From: an uncultured Bdellovibrionales bacterium
GTDB lineage: Bacteria > Bdellovibrionota > Bdellovibrionia > Bdellovibrionales > Bdellovibrionaceae
Direction of reading: 5' to 3'
Assembly: GCA_903926205.1 (NCBI GenBank)
Contig: CAIYID010000031.1
Span: 235,391 to 299,390, forward strand
DNA: 64,000 nt
The translations under genes were made by a program, and so were the position numbers. The notes under the pieces are model-generated. The model worked only from the letters and a program-made list of their open reading frames with translations, did no database searches and was not told where the DNA came from. This document shows positions 33,925 to 44,633 of the stretch, in pieces. The number at the start of each line of letters is the position of its first letter. The first letter of the stretch is position 1.

Positions 33925-35991
33925 ATGCTTAGATCCTGGTCGATAAACACTTTTGGAAAGACAAAATTAGCGGCAGCTTTAGGCTCGGCGTTGGTTTTAA
34001 CCTTATTTCCAAAAGCAGTAACACCAGTGTTTTTTCGTCTGCCAACAAAACCAATGACAATCCATGTGACACGCAATGCTCCACCAAAGGAAGCCTTTGA
34101 TGATTTATTTTCAGCGCCAGAGTCAGACAATGAGTGGAAAGAAATTAACAATAGCCCCAGCACTGATTTAAATATCACTGCAAGTAATTCGCAAGTCGTC
34201 AGCCCTATTCAACTTTTCGCACAGAGAAGAGTTCTTCTTCCTGTTGTGACCTTTAATAAGGAAATGATCAGCACCTTTTCGGGAGCGGAAGATATGAACT
34301 GGGTTGCAGAGCTTCCAACGGCACAAAGGTCTTTGCTGCAGGCGGCTGAAGATCGAACACAAGTGCTGCGACAAGATTGGACCCTTCCTGGCTGGAGAGA
34401 CATGGCTGCAAAAAAAATTAGCCAAGCGAATAAGTCGATTAATAATCCGAAGCCTAACGTGTATATCGCGGGAATAACGCCCTCTGGAAAAAAAGTGACA
34501 CGAGAACAACTAGATCCTACCGCCGCGGTTACGCTGATGGATTTCAAACCTAAAAGTTTAAAAATTTCTGGAAAATTACGACTTGCGCAAGGCTTGGCAC
34601 TGGGCGATCGAACATTAGAGATTCGTCGTTTTGTTGATGGAATTCCTCTTGAGAACGGTCAAATTAATGTTCAGTCTGGAACTTTTTCAATTGAAGTTGA
34701 AGAGCTGCAAGGAAACTTAGCTGTAGAGCTTTTTGATAAGTCTGGAACAATTATTGCCTCCTCAAGCCATCGAATCACGCCTGAAGATACAGAGAAAAAA
34801 ATTGAAATGGATGTGGCTGCAAAAAGTCAATTCGCTGGAACTTTTGTTAATTTTAATAAAGATCCAAGTCGTCTAGTTGCCGACCGACTTTCTTCAACTC
34901 GCGGAGAGCCGGCGGAAATATTATATGCCTCCCTTGGAGTGCATGACAAAACAGATGCCCTAGGCTCTTTTGTTTTTCCTAAGATTTCTGAATCTTCTTT
35001 TGGATTAATTCGCTCTCGTGCAAAGGGTTTTATTGATGGACTAATGATTCTCGGCGCTGGAGAGACTAAGGGGCTTTCTTTGATGCCACAGCATTTGATG
35101 ACTTCATTAAAGGAAATTATTCAGGACCTTAGACATCAAAACATAGAAAATTCTGGCATTGTATGGGGTCAGGTTTTATTTGATGGTAAACCTATGTCGG
35201 GAGTCTCTGTTTCCGTAGAAGAAAATATTGAGTCACCGCCGATTTATCTTAGTGGCTTTATTCCACAGGACGCTCTTATGACAACCACTGAAAATGGATA
35301 TTTTATTTTTGTGGGCTTAGCAAAGGGTATGCATTCGGTCGTTGCGACTCGTAATAATGAGTACATCGGTCATATGAACATTGAAGTGGATGAAAACTCC
35401 GTTTCCGTGGGAAATTTAGAGGCCACTATAAAAAACCAAAGCGTTCAACTTAAAATTTATGATGCTTTTGATGGAACCCCGCTTGCGGCGAATGTCCGAA
35501 TTCAAAGTATCAAAGAGCCTATGCAGGTTCTTGCGGGCCAAGGTGAAATTTTATTACCACAAATTCATCGACTGAGTTATGGCTATGTGCAGCCAGATCA
35601 AACGGAATATTTACCGTATCAGTTCGCTTACTGTGATAAAGACGATTATATTCATGTGCCACTCATAAAAAACGCCTGGTTAGAGTGGATTATTACGCAA
35701 AAAAGAATTTCTGCGGTGCCTGATACGGGGTTGGTGATTGGTTTTGTTCCTGAAGATGATTATGAGGCTTATCTAAGTCAGGAAGAAAATTATGAAAATG
35801 GAAATATAATCTATTTTGATCATCAAGGAAGAGTTTCTCCACAAGGAGTTGCTGGCGGCGGATTCATTATGTTGAACGTTCCTTCCGGCACGCAAACAAT
35901 AGTTGTTATGTCTAAAAAGACAGAGATGCTTTCGACACAGGTCATTCCTGTGGATGTTAATTCAAGCTCAGTGTTGAAGTTTCGCTTCTAA
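33925..35991 (+). CDS. Large secreted or membrane-anchored beta-rich protein
   Basis: The 688-residue protein has an uncleaved-looking N-terminal membrane segment (about residues 15-40), then a polar linker and several beta-sandwich units. Residues about 415-480 resemble the carboxypeptidase regulatory-like domain (GQVLFDGKPMSGVSVSVEEN, TENGYFIFVGLAKGMHSV), and residues about 205-285 look like a related Ig-type unit (LEIRRFVDGIPLENGQINV). It is probably an envelope or surface adhesion-type protein. I do not recognise an ortholog. It ends with a four-base overlap with murD on the opposite strand, and no terminator separates them. Confidence 0.75.
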   Translation: MLRSWSINTFGKTKLAAALGSALVLTLFPKAVTPVFFRLPTKPMTIHVTRNAPPKEAFDDLFSAPESDNEWKEINNSPSTDLNITASNSQVVSPIQLFAQRRVLLPVVTFNKEMISTFSGAEDMNWVAELPTAQRSLLQAAEDRTQVLRQDWTLPGWRDMAAKKISQANKSINNPKPNVYIAGITPSGKKVTREQLDPTAAVTLMDFKPKSLKISGKLRLAQGLALGDRTLEIRRFVDGIPLENGQINVQSGTFSIEVEELQGNLAVELFDKSGTIIASSSHRITPEDTEKKIEMDVAAKSQFAGTFVNFNKDPSRLVADRLSSTRGEPAEILYASLGVHDKTDALGSFVFPKISESSFGLIRSRAKGFIDGLMILGAGETKGLSLMPQHLMTSLKEIIQDLRHQNIENSGIVWGQVLFDGKPMSGVSVSVEENIESPPIYLSGFIPQDALMTTTENGYFIFVGLAKGMHSVVATRNNEYIGHMNIEVDENSVSVGNLEATIKNQSVQLKIYDAFDGTPLAANVRIQSIKEPMQVLAGQGEILLPQIHRLSYGYVQPDQTEYLPYQFAYCDKDDYIHVPLIKNAWLEWIITQKRISAVPDTGLVIGFVPEDDYEAYLSQEENYENGNIIYFDHQGRVSPQGVAGGGFIMLNVPSGTQTIVVMSKKTEMLSTQVIPVDVNSSSVLKFRF

Positions 35992-37331
35992 TTTCCGAAG
36001 AACCTTTTAATTTCAGATTTAAACAAGTGACCACGCTCTTCAAAGTTTTTGAATTCATCATGGCTTGTGCCGCCGGGACTCAGTAGGACAATATCTCCAG
36101 GCTGAGCTAATTTAGGAAGTTCAGAAAGTGCGACGGCTAAGGTACTAAAGCATGGTCCCGGAAGGCCCGTGATGGCTTGAGCAGAAGCGCCAAATTCTCC
36201 AAAAAAAACAAAAACTATTTGAGAATAATTGATCATTGGCTTAAGTCGGTCCCAGGGTAAATTTTTATCATGCCCACCAAGCAGTAAGATCAAGCGTGAT
36301 TTTTTTGTTAGAGTTTCTAGGACTGTTTCAACGGCCTGAATAACGGAATCAATCGTCGTGGCTTTTGAGTCATTAATAAATTGAATTGAATTTTTCACCC
36401 CGAGATTTTCTAGTCGATGAGGAAGTCCAGAAAAATTTTTCATTGCAAGAAAAGAAGACTCAGGCCAGCCGGCTAAAGCCGCAAGCTCTCCTGCAACCGC
36501 CAAATTATCTTTGTTGTACTCACCCACAAGAGAACAAGGCAGAAGATTTTTTAAGATTAAAACTTCCGAATTTCGATCGACCCAATAAGTCTGAACCAGG
36601 GGCACCTGTTTTTTTAAAAACCTGTTTTTTTCAGACTCAAAAGTAGACTTCAAATCGCCACCATTAGAGTTCATCACACAGGCGAATTTCGTGCGAGAGA
36701 TAAGGTGTAGCTTCACGAGGTAATAATCGAGTAATTCAGAATAACGTTCCAAGTGATTAGGTGTTAAATAAGTTATTGCGGCATAATCACAGACAAAATT
36801 TTCAAAATTTTCTAATTGATAACTAGAAAGTTCCAAAATGACCCAGGGGGCACGCGCTCGACTTCCACCCAAAAGTTCAGTGGCATAAATTGCCAAAGGT
36901 GTGCCGAGGTTGCCGCCGACAAAACAATCTGAAGATAAAGCAAAAGCGCCAGCGCCTAAAATTGAGGTTGTCGTACTTTTTCCGACTGAGCCCGTGACGG
37001 CAATTATACGCTCGGTGGTTAAAAGTGAAAAAGCAAGGGTCAGTTCACTTGAAATCTTAATTCCTTGTTCTTGCGCAGACTTGATCCATAAAGAAGAGAG
37101 TGGCACCCCTGGTGAAACGAAAAGAGTACCAGGTTTTTTTGCCAAAAGGTCCTCAGGCTTACCAAAAGAAGTTGGCTCTTTGTCATCAAAACAAAAAATT
37201 TGCGAAGCCTCAACCCCAAGAGCCTTCAAAAGAGCAACAAGAGAACGTCCAGTTATACCCATGCCCACCACCGCAAAAGGCTGCGGCAGAGATTTAAAAT
37301 AAGAAAGTTGAATATTTTCTGTCACGTCCAA
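35988..37331 (-). CDS. murD: UDP-N-acetylmuramoylalanine--D-glutamate ligase
   Basis: The 447-residue enzyme adds D-glutamate to the muramyl-peptide precursor. The ATP loop is AVTGSVGKSTTT (about residues 112-123), with LELSSYQLENF, YLTPNHLERY, HRLENLG, INDSKATT and the C-terminal LSPGGTSHDEFKNFEERG, which together identify MurD. The start is uncertain: TTG 37331 or GTG 37325, both with weak ribosome-binding sites. It stands alone, away from the usual dcw cluster, which is unusual. It diverges from the metallophosphoesterase gene with only 35 bases between them. Confidence 0.93.
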   Translation of the reverse strand: MDVTENIQLSYFKSLPQPFAVVGMGITGRSLVALLKALGVEASQIFCFDDKEPTSFGKPEDLLAKKPGTLFVSPGVPLSSLWIKSAQEQGIKISSELTLAFSLLTTERIIAVTGSVGKSTTTSILGAGAFALSSDCFVGGNLGTPLAIYATELLGGSRARAPWVILELSSYQLENFENFVCDYAAITYLTPNHLERYSELLDYYLVKLHLISRTKFACVMNSNGGDLKSTFESEKNRFLKKQVPLVQTYWVDRNSEVLILKNLLPCSLVGEYNKDNLAVAGELAALAGWPESSFLAMKNFSGLPHRLENLGVKNSIQFINDSKATTIDSVIQAVETVLETLTKKSRLILLLGGHDKNLPWDRLKPMINYSQIVFVFFGEFGASAQAITGLPGPCFSTLAVALSELPKLAQPGDIVLLSPGGTSHDEFKNFEERGHLFKSEIKRFFGN

Positions 37332-37366
37332 GGGATAACACAGCTTTTGGTTGAAATTAAGAAAAT

Positions 37367-38863
37367 ATGTCGGACAATAGTCACATGCCTTTAAGAGAAT
37401 TTGCCACCGCTCAGTATACAGCGATCATCAGCGATTTGCATTTGTGTGAGGCGGAGCCTATTCATCCTAAATTTCCTCTTTGGAAAAAATTTAAAACACG
37501 CACGTTCTTTTTCGATCAAACTTTTGGCGAATTCTTGAAGTACTTAGAAGGTAAAGCGCAGGGAGTACCGATAGAACTTGTTCTCAATGGCGATATTTTT
37601 GATTTTGATAGTGTTCTTAGCCTACCTGTAGAGCCAAGTTTTCGAATTTCCTGGCTTGAGAGGCGTCGTGGATTGCGACCAAGGCCTGAGAGATCAAAAT
37701 TCAAGGTGCAGGTCATTCTGTCAGAACACGCAGAGTTTTTTCAGCATTTGCGAAGTTTTATCGAGCGTGGAAATCGCGTGGTTTTTATTATCGGGAATCA
37801 TGATTTGGAATTGCATTTTCCGCAAGTGCAAGCAGAGGTTCTTAAAACTTTAAATTTATCGGAAAGACAACTCTCGAGGGTTCGTTTTGTCGATTGGTTT
37901 TATATTTCAAACAAAGATACCTTGATTGAGCATGGAAATCAGTATGATCCCTACTGTGTTTGTGAGGATCCAATCAATCCGTTTTCACAGGGTTACAACT
38001 ACAAAACGATGCGCCTTCCTTTTGGTAACCTTGCGTGCAGATATTTAATGAACGGCATGGGATTTTTTAATCCTCATGTAGATTCAAACTTCATTATGAG
38101 TTTGCCAGAGTATTTTCGTTTTTTCTTTAAATATATGGTGCGAGCACAGCCGGGTTTGGTTTTTACTTGGTTCTACGGATCCTTAATCACCCTCTGGAGA
38201 TCTTTTCGCGATCGACTGGATCGCCCGATTCGTGATCCTTTGAAAATCGAGGACCGCGTCAATCGTATAGCCCAAAGAGCAAACGCTGAGCCACGAATGG
38301 TCCGGGAACTGAAAGAGCTTTTTGCAACCTCAGCTTCAGAAAATCCTTTTCTCATTGCAAGAGAGCTCTGGTTGGATCGCGCGCTGCTCATTTTTTTGAG
38401 TTTTTTTATAATCCTTGAGTTAATGATTTTTGTTCGACAAGTTTATGAGCTTTCCTTTTTTTGGGCTTTTATTCCTTTGTTTTTATTGCTTCCATTTTTT
38501 CTATTTTACAGTCGCTCAATTATGTCTCAAGTCTCTAGCTTTAAAGAGCCAGATGAGCGTGTGCTTTCAACCGCAGGGGCCATTACAAACACAAGTCGCA
38601 TAGTTTATGGTCACACTCATCACGCTCGTCATGAAATGATTGGATCCATTGAGCATCTTAATTCTGGCACGTGGTCCCCAGCGTTTTTAGATGTAGAGTG
38701 CCTTCGCTCCATTGATAATAAAACTTTTGTTTGGATCACTCCATTAGTGGGACAGCAAAGAAAAGCTCAACTGATGAGCTTCAAAGAAGGCGCTGCTGTT
38801 GATGCCTTGAGCGGACAAAGATTCAAACGACCCAAAAAAGATCAGAAACTTACAACAAAGTAA
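37367..38863 (+). CDS. Membrane-associated calcineurin-like metallophosphoesterase
   Basis: The 498-residue protein has all the metal-binding blocks of the calcineurin-like family: ISDLHL, NGDIFDF, GNHD, EHGN and GHTHH. Between EHGN and GHTHH is a long insertion with two adjacent transmembrane helices (about residues 340-385) and a basic helix region before it. Membrane insertion inside the catalytic domain suggests a lipid-linked or membrane-bound phosphoester substrate; UDP-2,3-diacylglucosamine hydrolases are relatives, but identity is not established. It is divergent from murD. Confidence 0.88.
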   Translation: MSDNSHMPLREFATAQYTAIISDLHLCEAEPIHPKFPLWKKFKTRTFFFDQTFGEFLKYLEGKAQGVPIELVLNGDIFDFDSVLSLPVEPSFRISWLERRRGLRPRPERSKFKVQVILSEHAEFFQHLRSFIERGNRVVFIIGNHDLELHFPQVQAEVLKTLNLSERQLSRVRFVDWFYISNKDTLIEHGNQYDPYCVCEDPINPFSQGYNYKTMRLPFGNLACRYLMNGMGFFNPHVDSNFIMSLPEYFRFFFKYMVRAQPGLVFTWFYGSLITLWRSFRDRLDRPIRDPLKIEDRVNRIAQRANAEPRMVRELKELFATSASENPFLIARELWLDRALLIFLSFFIILELMIFVRQVYELSFFWAFIPLFLLLPFFLFYSRSIMSQVSSFKEPDERVLSTAGAITNTSRIVYGHTHHARHEMIGSIEHLNSGTWSPAFLDVECLRSIDNKTFVWITPLVGQQRKAQLMSFKEGAAVDALSGQRFKRPKKDQKLTTK

Positions 38864-38945
38864 TGCGCCGAATCAATAGCTGTAATCGAATCTATTTGTT
38901 TTTAAATCCTCTATATGCCACCCTTTTCTTGTTAAGGAGGATTTT

Positions 38946-39140
38946 ATGGCAGACGTTTTAGTGGTGACTAGTAAAGTAAAAAAATACATTAAAGAAAAAG
39001 GCCAAATGAACACTTCATCAGAAACTGTTGATGTGCTCAGTAAGGCAATTGAGCAACTTTGTGCAAAAGGCATTGAGAGTGCTAAGGCTGACGGTCGTAA
39101 AACCGTGATGGCTCGTGATATTGTTATTGATCATTTATAA
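38946..39140 (+). CDS. Bacterial histone, single histone-fold protein
   Basis: The 64-residue protein forms one histone fold (helix-strand-long helix-strand-helix): residues TSKVKKYIKEKG, SETVDVLSKAIEQLCAKGIESAK and RKTVMARDIVIDHL (given by segment). As I remember it, it is very close to Bd0055, the histone shown to be a major chromatin protein of Bdellovibrio bacteriovorus. A perfect AAGGAGG site (38934-38940) five bases before ATG suggests high expression. There are no histone tails. It would bind and coat DNA as a dimer. It stands as a single gene in front of ligA, which is convergent. Confidence 0.9.
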   Translation: MADVLVVTSKVKKYIKEKGQMNTSSETVDVLSKAIEQLCAKGIESAKADGRKTVMARDIVIDHL

Positions 39141-39157
39141 TTGATGATTGCTCAGCT

Positions 39158-39189
39158 CCTCAGGGTGGAAATATTTTAACACCCTGAGG
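39158..39189. terminator. Strong hairpin without U-tract after the histone gene
   Basis: CCTCAGGGTG/CACCCTGAGG is a perfect 10-bp stem (39158-39167 with 39180-39189) with a twelve-base AT-rich loop, midway between converging histone and ligA genes. Neither strand has a T run after it, so its role as terminator is uncertain; it could protect the 3' end of the histone mRNA. Confidence 0.55.
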
Positions 39190-39209
39190 CTGTAAAAGAA
39201 GAGCTCTTG

Positions 39210-41261
<2,052 letters not shown>

Positions 41262-41420
41262 TTAGCAAAGTAGTCGCACCGCAACACCTCTGGTTCCCGT
41301 AAGGTCCTGCTGTTGAAAGCTTTTTCGAATTTGATTAGAACATTGGCTGCGCATTGAATATACTTTTTCAGCGAGCAGCGATCCTTATGACGGATATTCA
41401 ACTCAGAACCGGAGGCCCTT

Positions 41421-41723
41421 TTGCCCGACACAAAGACAAGTAAATTGAGCACGACGGAAATCACTCACATAGCAAAACTCGCTCGATTAGATCTTTCTGC
41501 GAACGAAACGACCAATTATAGCTTACAACTTTCAAAAGCTTTAGATTATTTTGAACAAATCTCTCAAGTGGAAACTCTGGGAATAGTACCCCTGGTGACA
41601 CCAACAGAAATTGAAAATATTTTACGCAAAGATGAAGTTTATAAGGAGCTTTCTTCTGAAGAAATTTTAAAAAATGCACCCCATAAAACTGGTCATCTTT
41701 TCACCGTACCACCAGTGGTATAG
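41421..41723 (+). CDS. gatC: Aspartyl/glutamyl-tRNA amidotransferase subunit C
   Basis: The 100-residue protein is the small stabilising subunit of GatCAB. It has the GatC pattern ITHIAKLARLDLSANE near the start and a C-terminal VPPVV tail that threads into GatA. The start is TTG 41421, chosen because a GGAGG site lies at 41411-41415; no ATG fits. It opens the gatC-gatA-gatB operon. Confidence 0.92.
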   Translation: MPDTKTSKLSTTEITHIAKLARLDLSANETTNYSLQLSKALDYFEQISQVETLGIVPLVTPTEIENILRKDEVYKELSSEEILKNAPHKTGHLFTVPPVV

Positions 41724-41731
41724 GGAGTCCC

Positions 41732-43204
41732 ATGGATTTAATCAAAGCCTCACTCGCTGAAATTTCACAAGCGGTTCGAACGAAGAAAATTTCCGCATTA
41801 GAAGTCACAAAATTTTTTTTAGAAAGATCAAAAAAACTTAATCCGACTTTGAATGCTTTTATTTGTTTTGATGAGACCGCGGAGTTACAGGCCACAGCGA
41901 TTGATCAAAAAATTTATCAGGGCGAAAATCCAGGCCCTCTAGCTGGAGTTCCTTGGGGAATAAAAGATATGTTTTGCACCAAGGGCCTAAAAACTACCGC
42001 CGCCTCAAAAATTTTGGAAAATTTTATTCCACCCTATGACGCCACCGTGGTTAGTCAGTTGAAAAAAAATGGCGCCGTTATTTTGGGGAAACTTAATCAA
42101 GATGAGTTCGCTATGGGATCGTCCAACGAAAACTCATATTTTGGCGCAGTAAAAAATCCATGGAATTTAAATTGTGTACCCGGTGGATCAAGCGGAGGAT
42201 CTGCCGCTGCACTTGCCACACGAATGGTGCCCGCGAGCACGGGAACAGATACGGGCGGATCTATTCGACAACCCGCCAATTTTTGTGGAGTGGTTGGTAT
42301 AAAACCAACTTATGGCCGAATCAGTCGTTATGGGATTATCGCTTACGCCTCTTCTTTGGATCAAGCCGGGCCATTGACGAATTCAGTGACCGATGCTGCA
42401 CTTGCATTGGAATTAATGTGTGGAAAAGATATGAAGGATGCGACTTGTTCATCTCAGCCTGTCCCAGAGTGGAGTAAAAACTTAAACTCCTCAATGAAGT
42501 CTGTTCGAGTCGGTGTTTTGAAAGAATATATGCAAGACGGTGGACTTCATGCAGATGTGCAAAAAACTGTGGAAAAGTCTTTATCTGAATTGAAAGCTCT
42601 TGGTGCTGAAATTATTGAAGTCTCTGTTCCGCTAACAAAATATGCGGTGCCGATGTACTACTTGATCGCGGCGAGTGAGGCCTCAAGCAATTTATCTCGT
42701 TATGACGGCGTTCGATACGGGCATCGTTCTAACTTTCAAAGTTTGGCTAATTTGGAGTTGGGTGAGTTTTATTCTAAAACGAGAGGTGAAGGTTTTGGCG
42801 AGGAAGTGAAGCGCCGAATTATGCTCGGAACTTATTGTCTTTCGTCTGGATACTATGAGGCTTATTACAACAAAGCCGGGCAAGTACGAAGGTTATTAAG
42901 AGATCAATTCATTGCGGCTTTCAATCAATGTGATGTGATTCTCAGTCCAGTTACAGCGGCACCGGCCTTTCAATTACAAGAAAGGATTTCCGATCCTTTA
43001 CAAATGTATTTGAATGATATTTTCACGGTTTCCACAAATCTAGCGGGCTTGCCGGGCATGAGTGTTCCCTTTGGTTTTTCAGAGAAAAAGCTACCTATTG
43101 GAATTCAGCTAATGGCGGCGCATTTTCAAGAGCAAAAAATGTTGAATGTTGGTTTGGCCTTGGAGTCGATTTCAGGAATGAAAGGCTTGGTGGCAAATGT
43201 CTAG
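41732..43204 (+). CDS. gatA: Aspartyl/glutamyl-tRNA amidotransferase subunit A
   Basis: The 490-residue amidase releases ammonia from glutamine for transamidation of mischarged Glu-tRNA(Gln) or Asp-tRNA(Asn). The amidase triad is Lys78 (GIKDM), Ser153 (GGSSGGSAA) and Ser177 (GTDTGGSIRQP), all intact. It overlaps gatB by eight bases. Presence of the full gatCAB implies the indirect route of Gln-tRNA and/or Asn-tRNA formation. Confidence 0.97.
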   Translation: MDLIKASLAEISQAVRTKKISALEVTKFFLERSKKLNPTLNAFICFDETAELQATAIDQKIYQGENPGPLAGVPWGIKDMFCTKGLKTTAASKILENFIPPYDATVVSQLKKNGAVILGKLNQDEFAMGSSNENSYFGAVKNPWNLNCVPGGSSGGSAAALATRMVPASTGTDTGGSIRQPANFCGVVGIKPTYGRISRYGIIAYASSLDQAGPLTNSVTDAALALELMCGKDMKDATCSSQPVPEWSKNLNSSMKSVRVGVLKEYMQDGGLHADVQKTVEKSLSELKALGAEIIEVSVPLTKYAVPMYYLIAASEASSNLSRYDGVRYGHRSNFQSLANLELGEFYSKTRGEGFGEEVKRRIMLGTYCLSSGYYEAYYNKAGQVRRLLRDQFIAAFNQCDVILSPVTAAPAFQLQERISDPLQMYLNDIFTVSTNLAGLPGMSVPFGFSEKKLPIGIQLMAAHFQEQKMLNVGLALESISGMKGLVANV

Positions 43205-44633
43205 AAATTTTGAAGCAGTCATTGGCTTGGAAGTTCATGCTCAATTGAAAACGAAAAGTAAAATATTTTGCGCAGACTCAACTCAATTTGATGCTGGCGA
43301 CAATGAAAACACCTCTCCAGTGAGCGTTGGAATGCCAGGAACACTCCCCGCTTTGAATGAAAGAGTGGTTGAACAGGCGATTAAAGCGGGTCTTGCCTTA
43401 AATTGTCACATTCGGCCGGTTTCAATTTTTGCCCGAAAAAATTATTTCTATCCTGATCTTCCTAAGGGGTATCAGATTTCTCAATACGATAAGCCTATTT
43501 GTGAAAACGGAAGTGTTGAATTTAAGCTTCAGGGAAAAGCGCATCAAATTCGTATTGAACGAGCTCATCTGGAAGAGGACGCGGGTAAATCAACTCATTT
43601 TGGTGATTACACCTTACTCAATTACAATCGAGCGGGAATTCCTCTTCTAGAAATTGTGTCTGGTCCAGATTTACGTTCTCCTGCGGAGGCTGCGGAATAC
43701 GCAAAAGCACTTCGTCAAATTTTACGTTATCTCGATGTTTGTGATGGAAATCTTGAGGAAGGCTCCCTTCGATGTGATTGCAATATCAGCGTACGCCTCA
43801 GAGGTGAAACAAAACTAGGAACGAAAGTAGAAATTAAAAACATTAATTCTTTTCGTTTTATTGAAAAATCCTTGGAATACGAGATTGAGCGGCAAATTGA
43901 AGCTGTTGAACGCGGTGAAAAAATTATTCAAGAAACTCGCTTATGGGATCCAGATAAAAATAAAACGTTCAGTATGAGAACCAAAGAAGACGCGCAAGAT
44001 TACCGGTACTTTCCTGATCCAGATTTACTTCCCGTTATTGTCACAAAAGAAGCTTTAGAAAAATTCAAAAAAGAAATTCCCGAGCTTCCGCTCGCGCGTT
44101 CGCGCAGATTTACCGAGGAACTGGGCCTGTCCGAAAATGACGCAGACGCGATTGTTTCAGAGAGGGAAATCGCAGATTATTTTGAAAGCGCAAGCCGGAT
44201 GTGCGGAAACTTTAAGGCCACTGCGAATTGGATTATGACAGAAGTTCTTCGTGAACTGAATGAATCGAAACTTTCTATTATTCAAAGTCGAATTACTGCA
44301 GAAAATCTTGGCGCTTTAATTAAACTTATCGATGCAGGCACTATTTCTGGAAAAATCGCTAAAACTATTTTTTCGGAAATGTGGACCTCCGAAGATTCAC
44401 CAGAAAAAATTATTAAAACCAAAGGCTTAGTGCAAATTTCCGATTCTTCCGCAATTGAAAAGTTGATCGATGAAGTCTTGGCCGCAAACACAAGTCAAGT
44501 GGCAGAGTTCCGATCCGGAAAAACCAAGCTTTTTGGTTTTTTTGTTGGAGCGGCGATGAAAGCATCGAAAGGCCAAGCTAATCCAGACCTTGTGAATGAA
44601 ATTTTACAAAAAAAACTAAAAGGCGGCTTATGA
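43197..44633 (+). CDS. gatB: Aspartyl/glutamyl-tRNA amidotransferase subunit B
   Basis: The 478-residue kinase-type subunit activates the tRNA-bound acid and receives ammonia from GatA. Family blocks are VIGLEVHAQLKTKSKIFC, RKNYFYPDLPKGYQISQYD, LEEDAGKS and EGSLRCDCNISVR. The C-terminal YqeY-like tail domain (about 335-478) binds tRNA. It overlaps the ppx gene by ATGA, so ppx is coupled to the amidotransferase operon. Confidence 0.97.
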   Translation: MSRNFEAVIGLEVHAQLKTKSKIFCADSTQFDAGDNENTSPVSVGMPGTLPALNERVVEQAIKAGLALNCHIRPVSIFARKNYFYPDLPKGYQISQYDKPICENGSVEFKLQGKAHQIRIERAHLEEDAGKSTHFGDYTLLNYNRAGIPLLEIVSGPDLRSPAEAAEYAKALRQILRYLDVCDGNLEEGSLRCDCNISVRLRGETKLGTKVEIKNINSFRFIEKSLEYEIERQIEAVERGEKIIQETRLWDPDKNKTFSMRTKEDAQDYRYFPDPDLLPVIVTKEALEKFKKEIPELPLARSRRFTEELGLSENDADAIVSEREIADYFESASRMCGNFKATANWIMTEVLRELNESKLSIIQSRITAENLGALIKLIDAGTISGKIAKTIFSEMWTSEDSPEKIIKTKGLVQISDSSAIEKLIDEVLAANTSQVAEFRSGKTKLFGFFVGAAMKASKGQANPDLVNEILQKKLKGGL

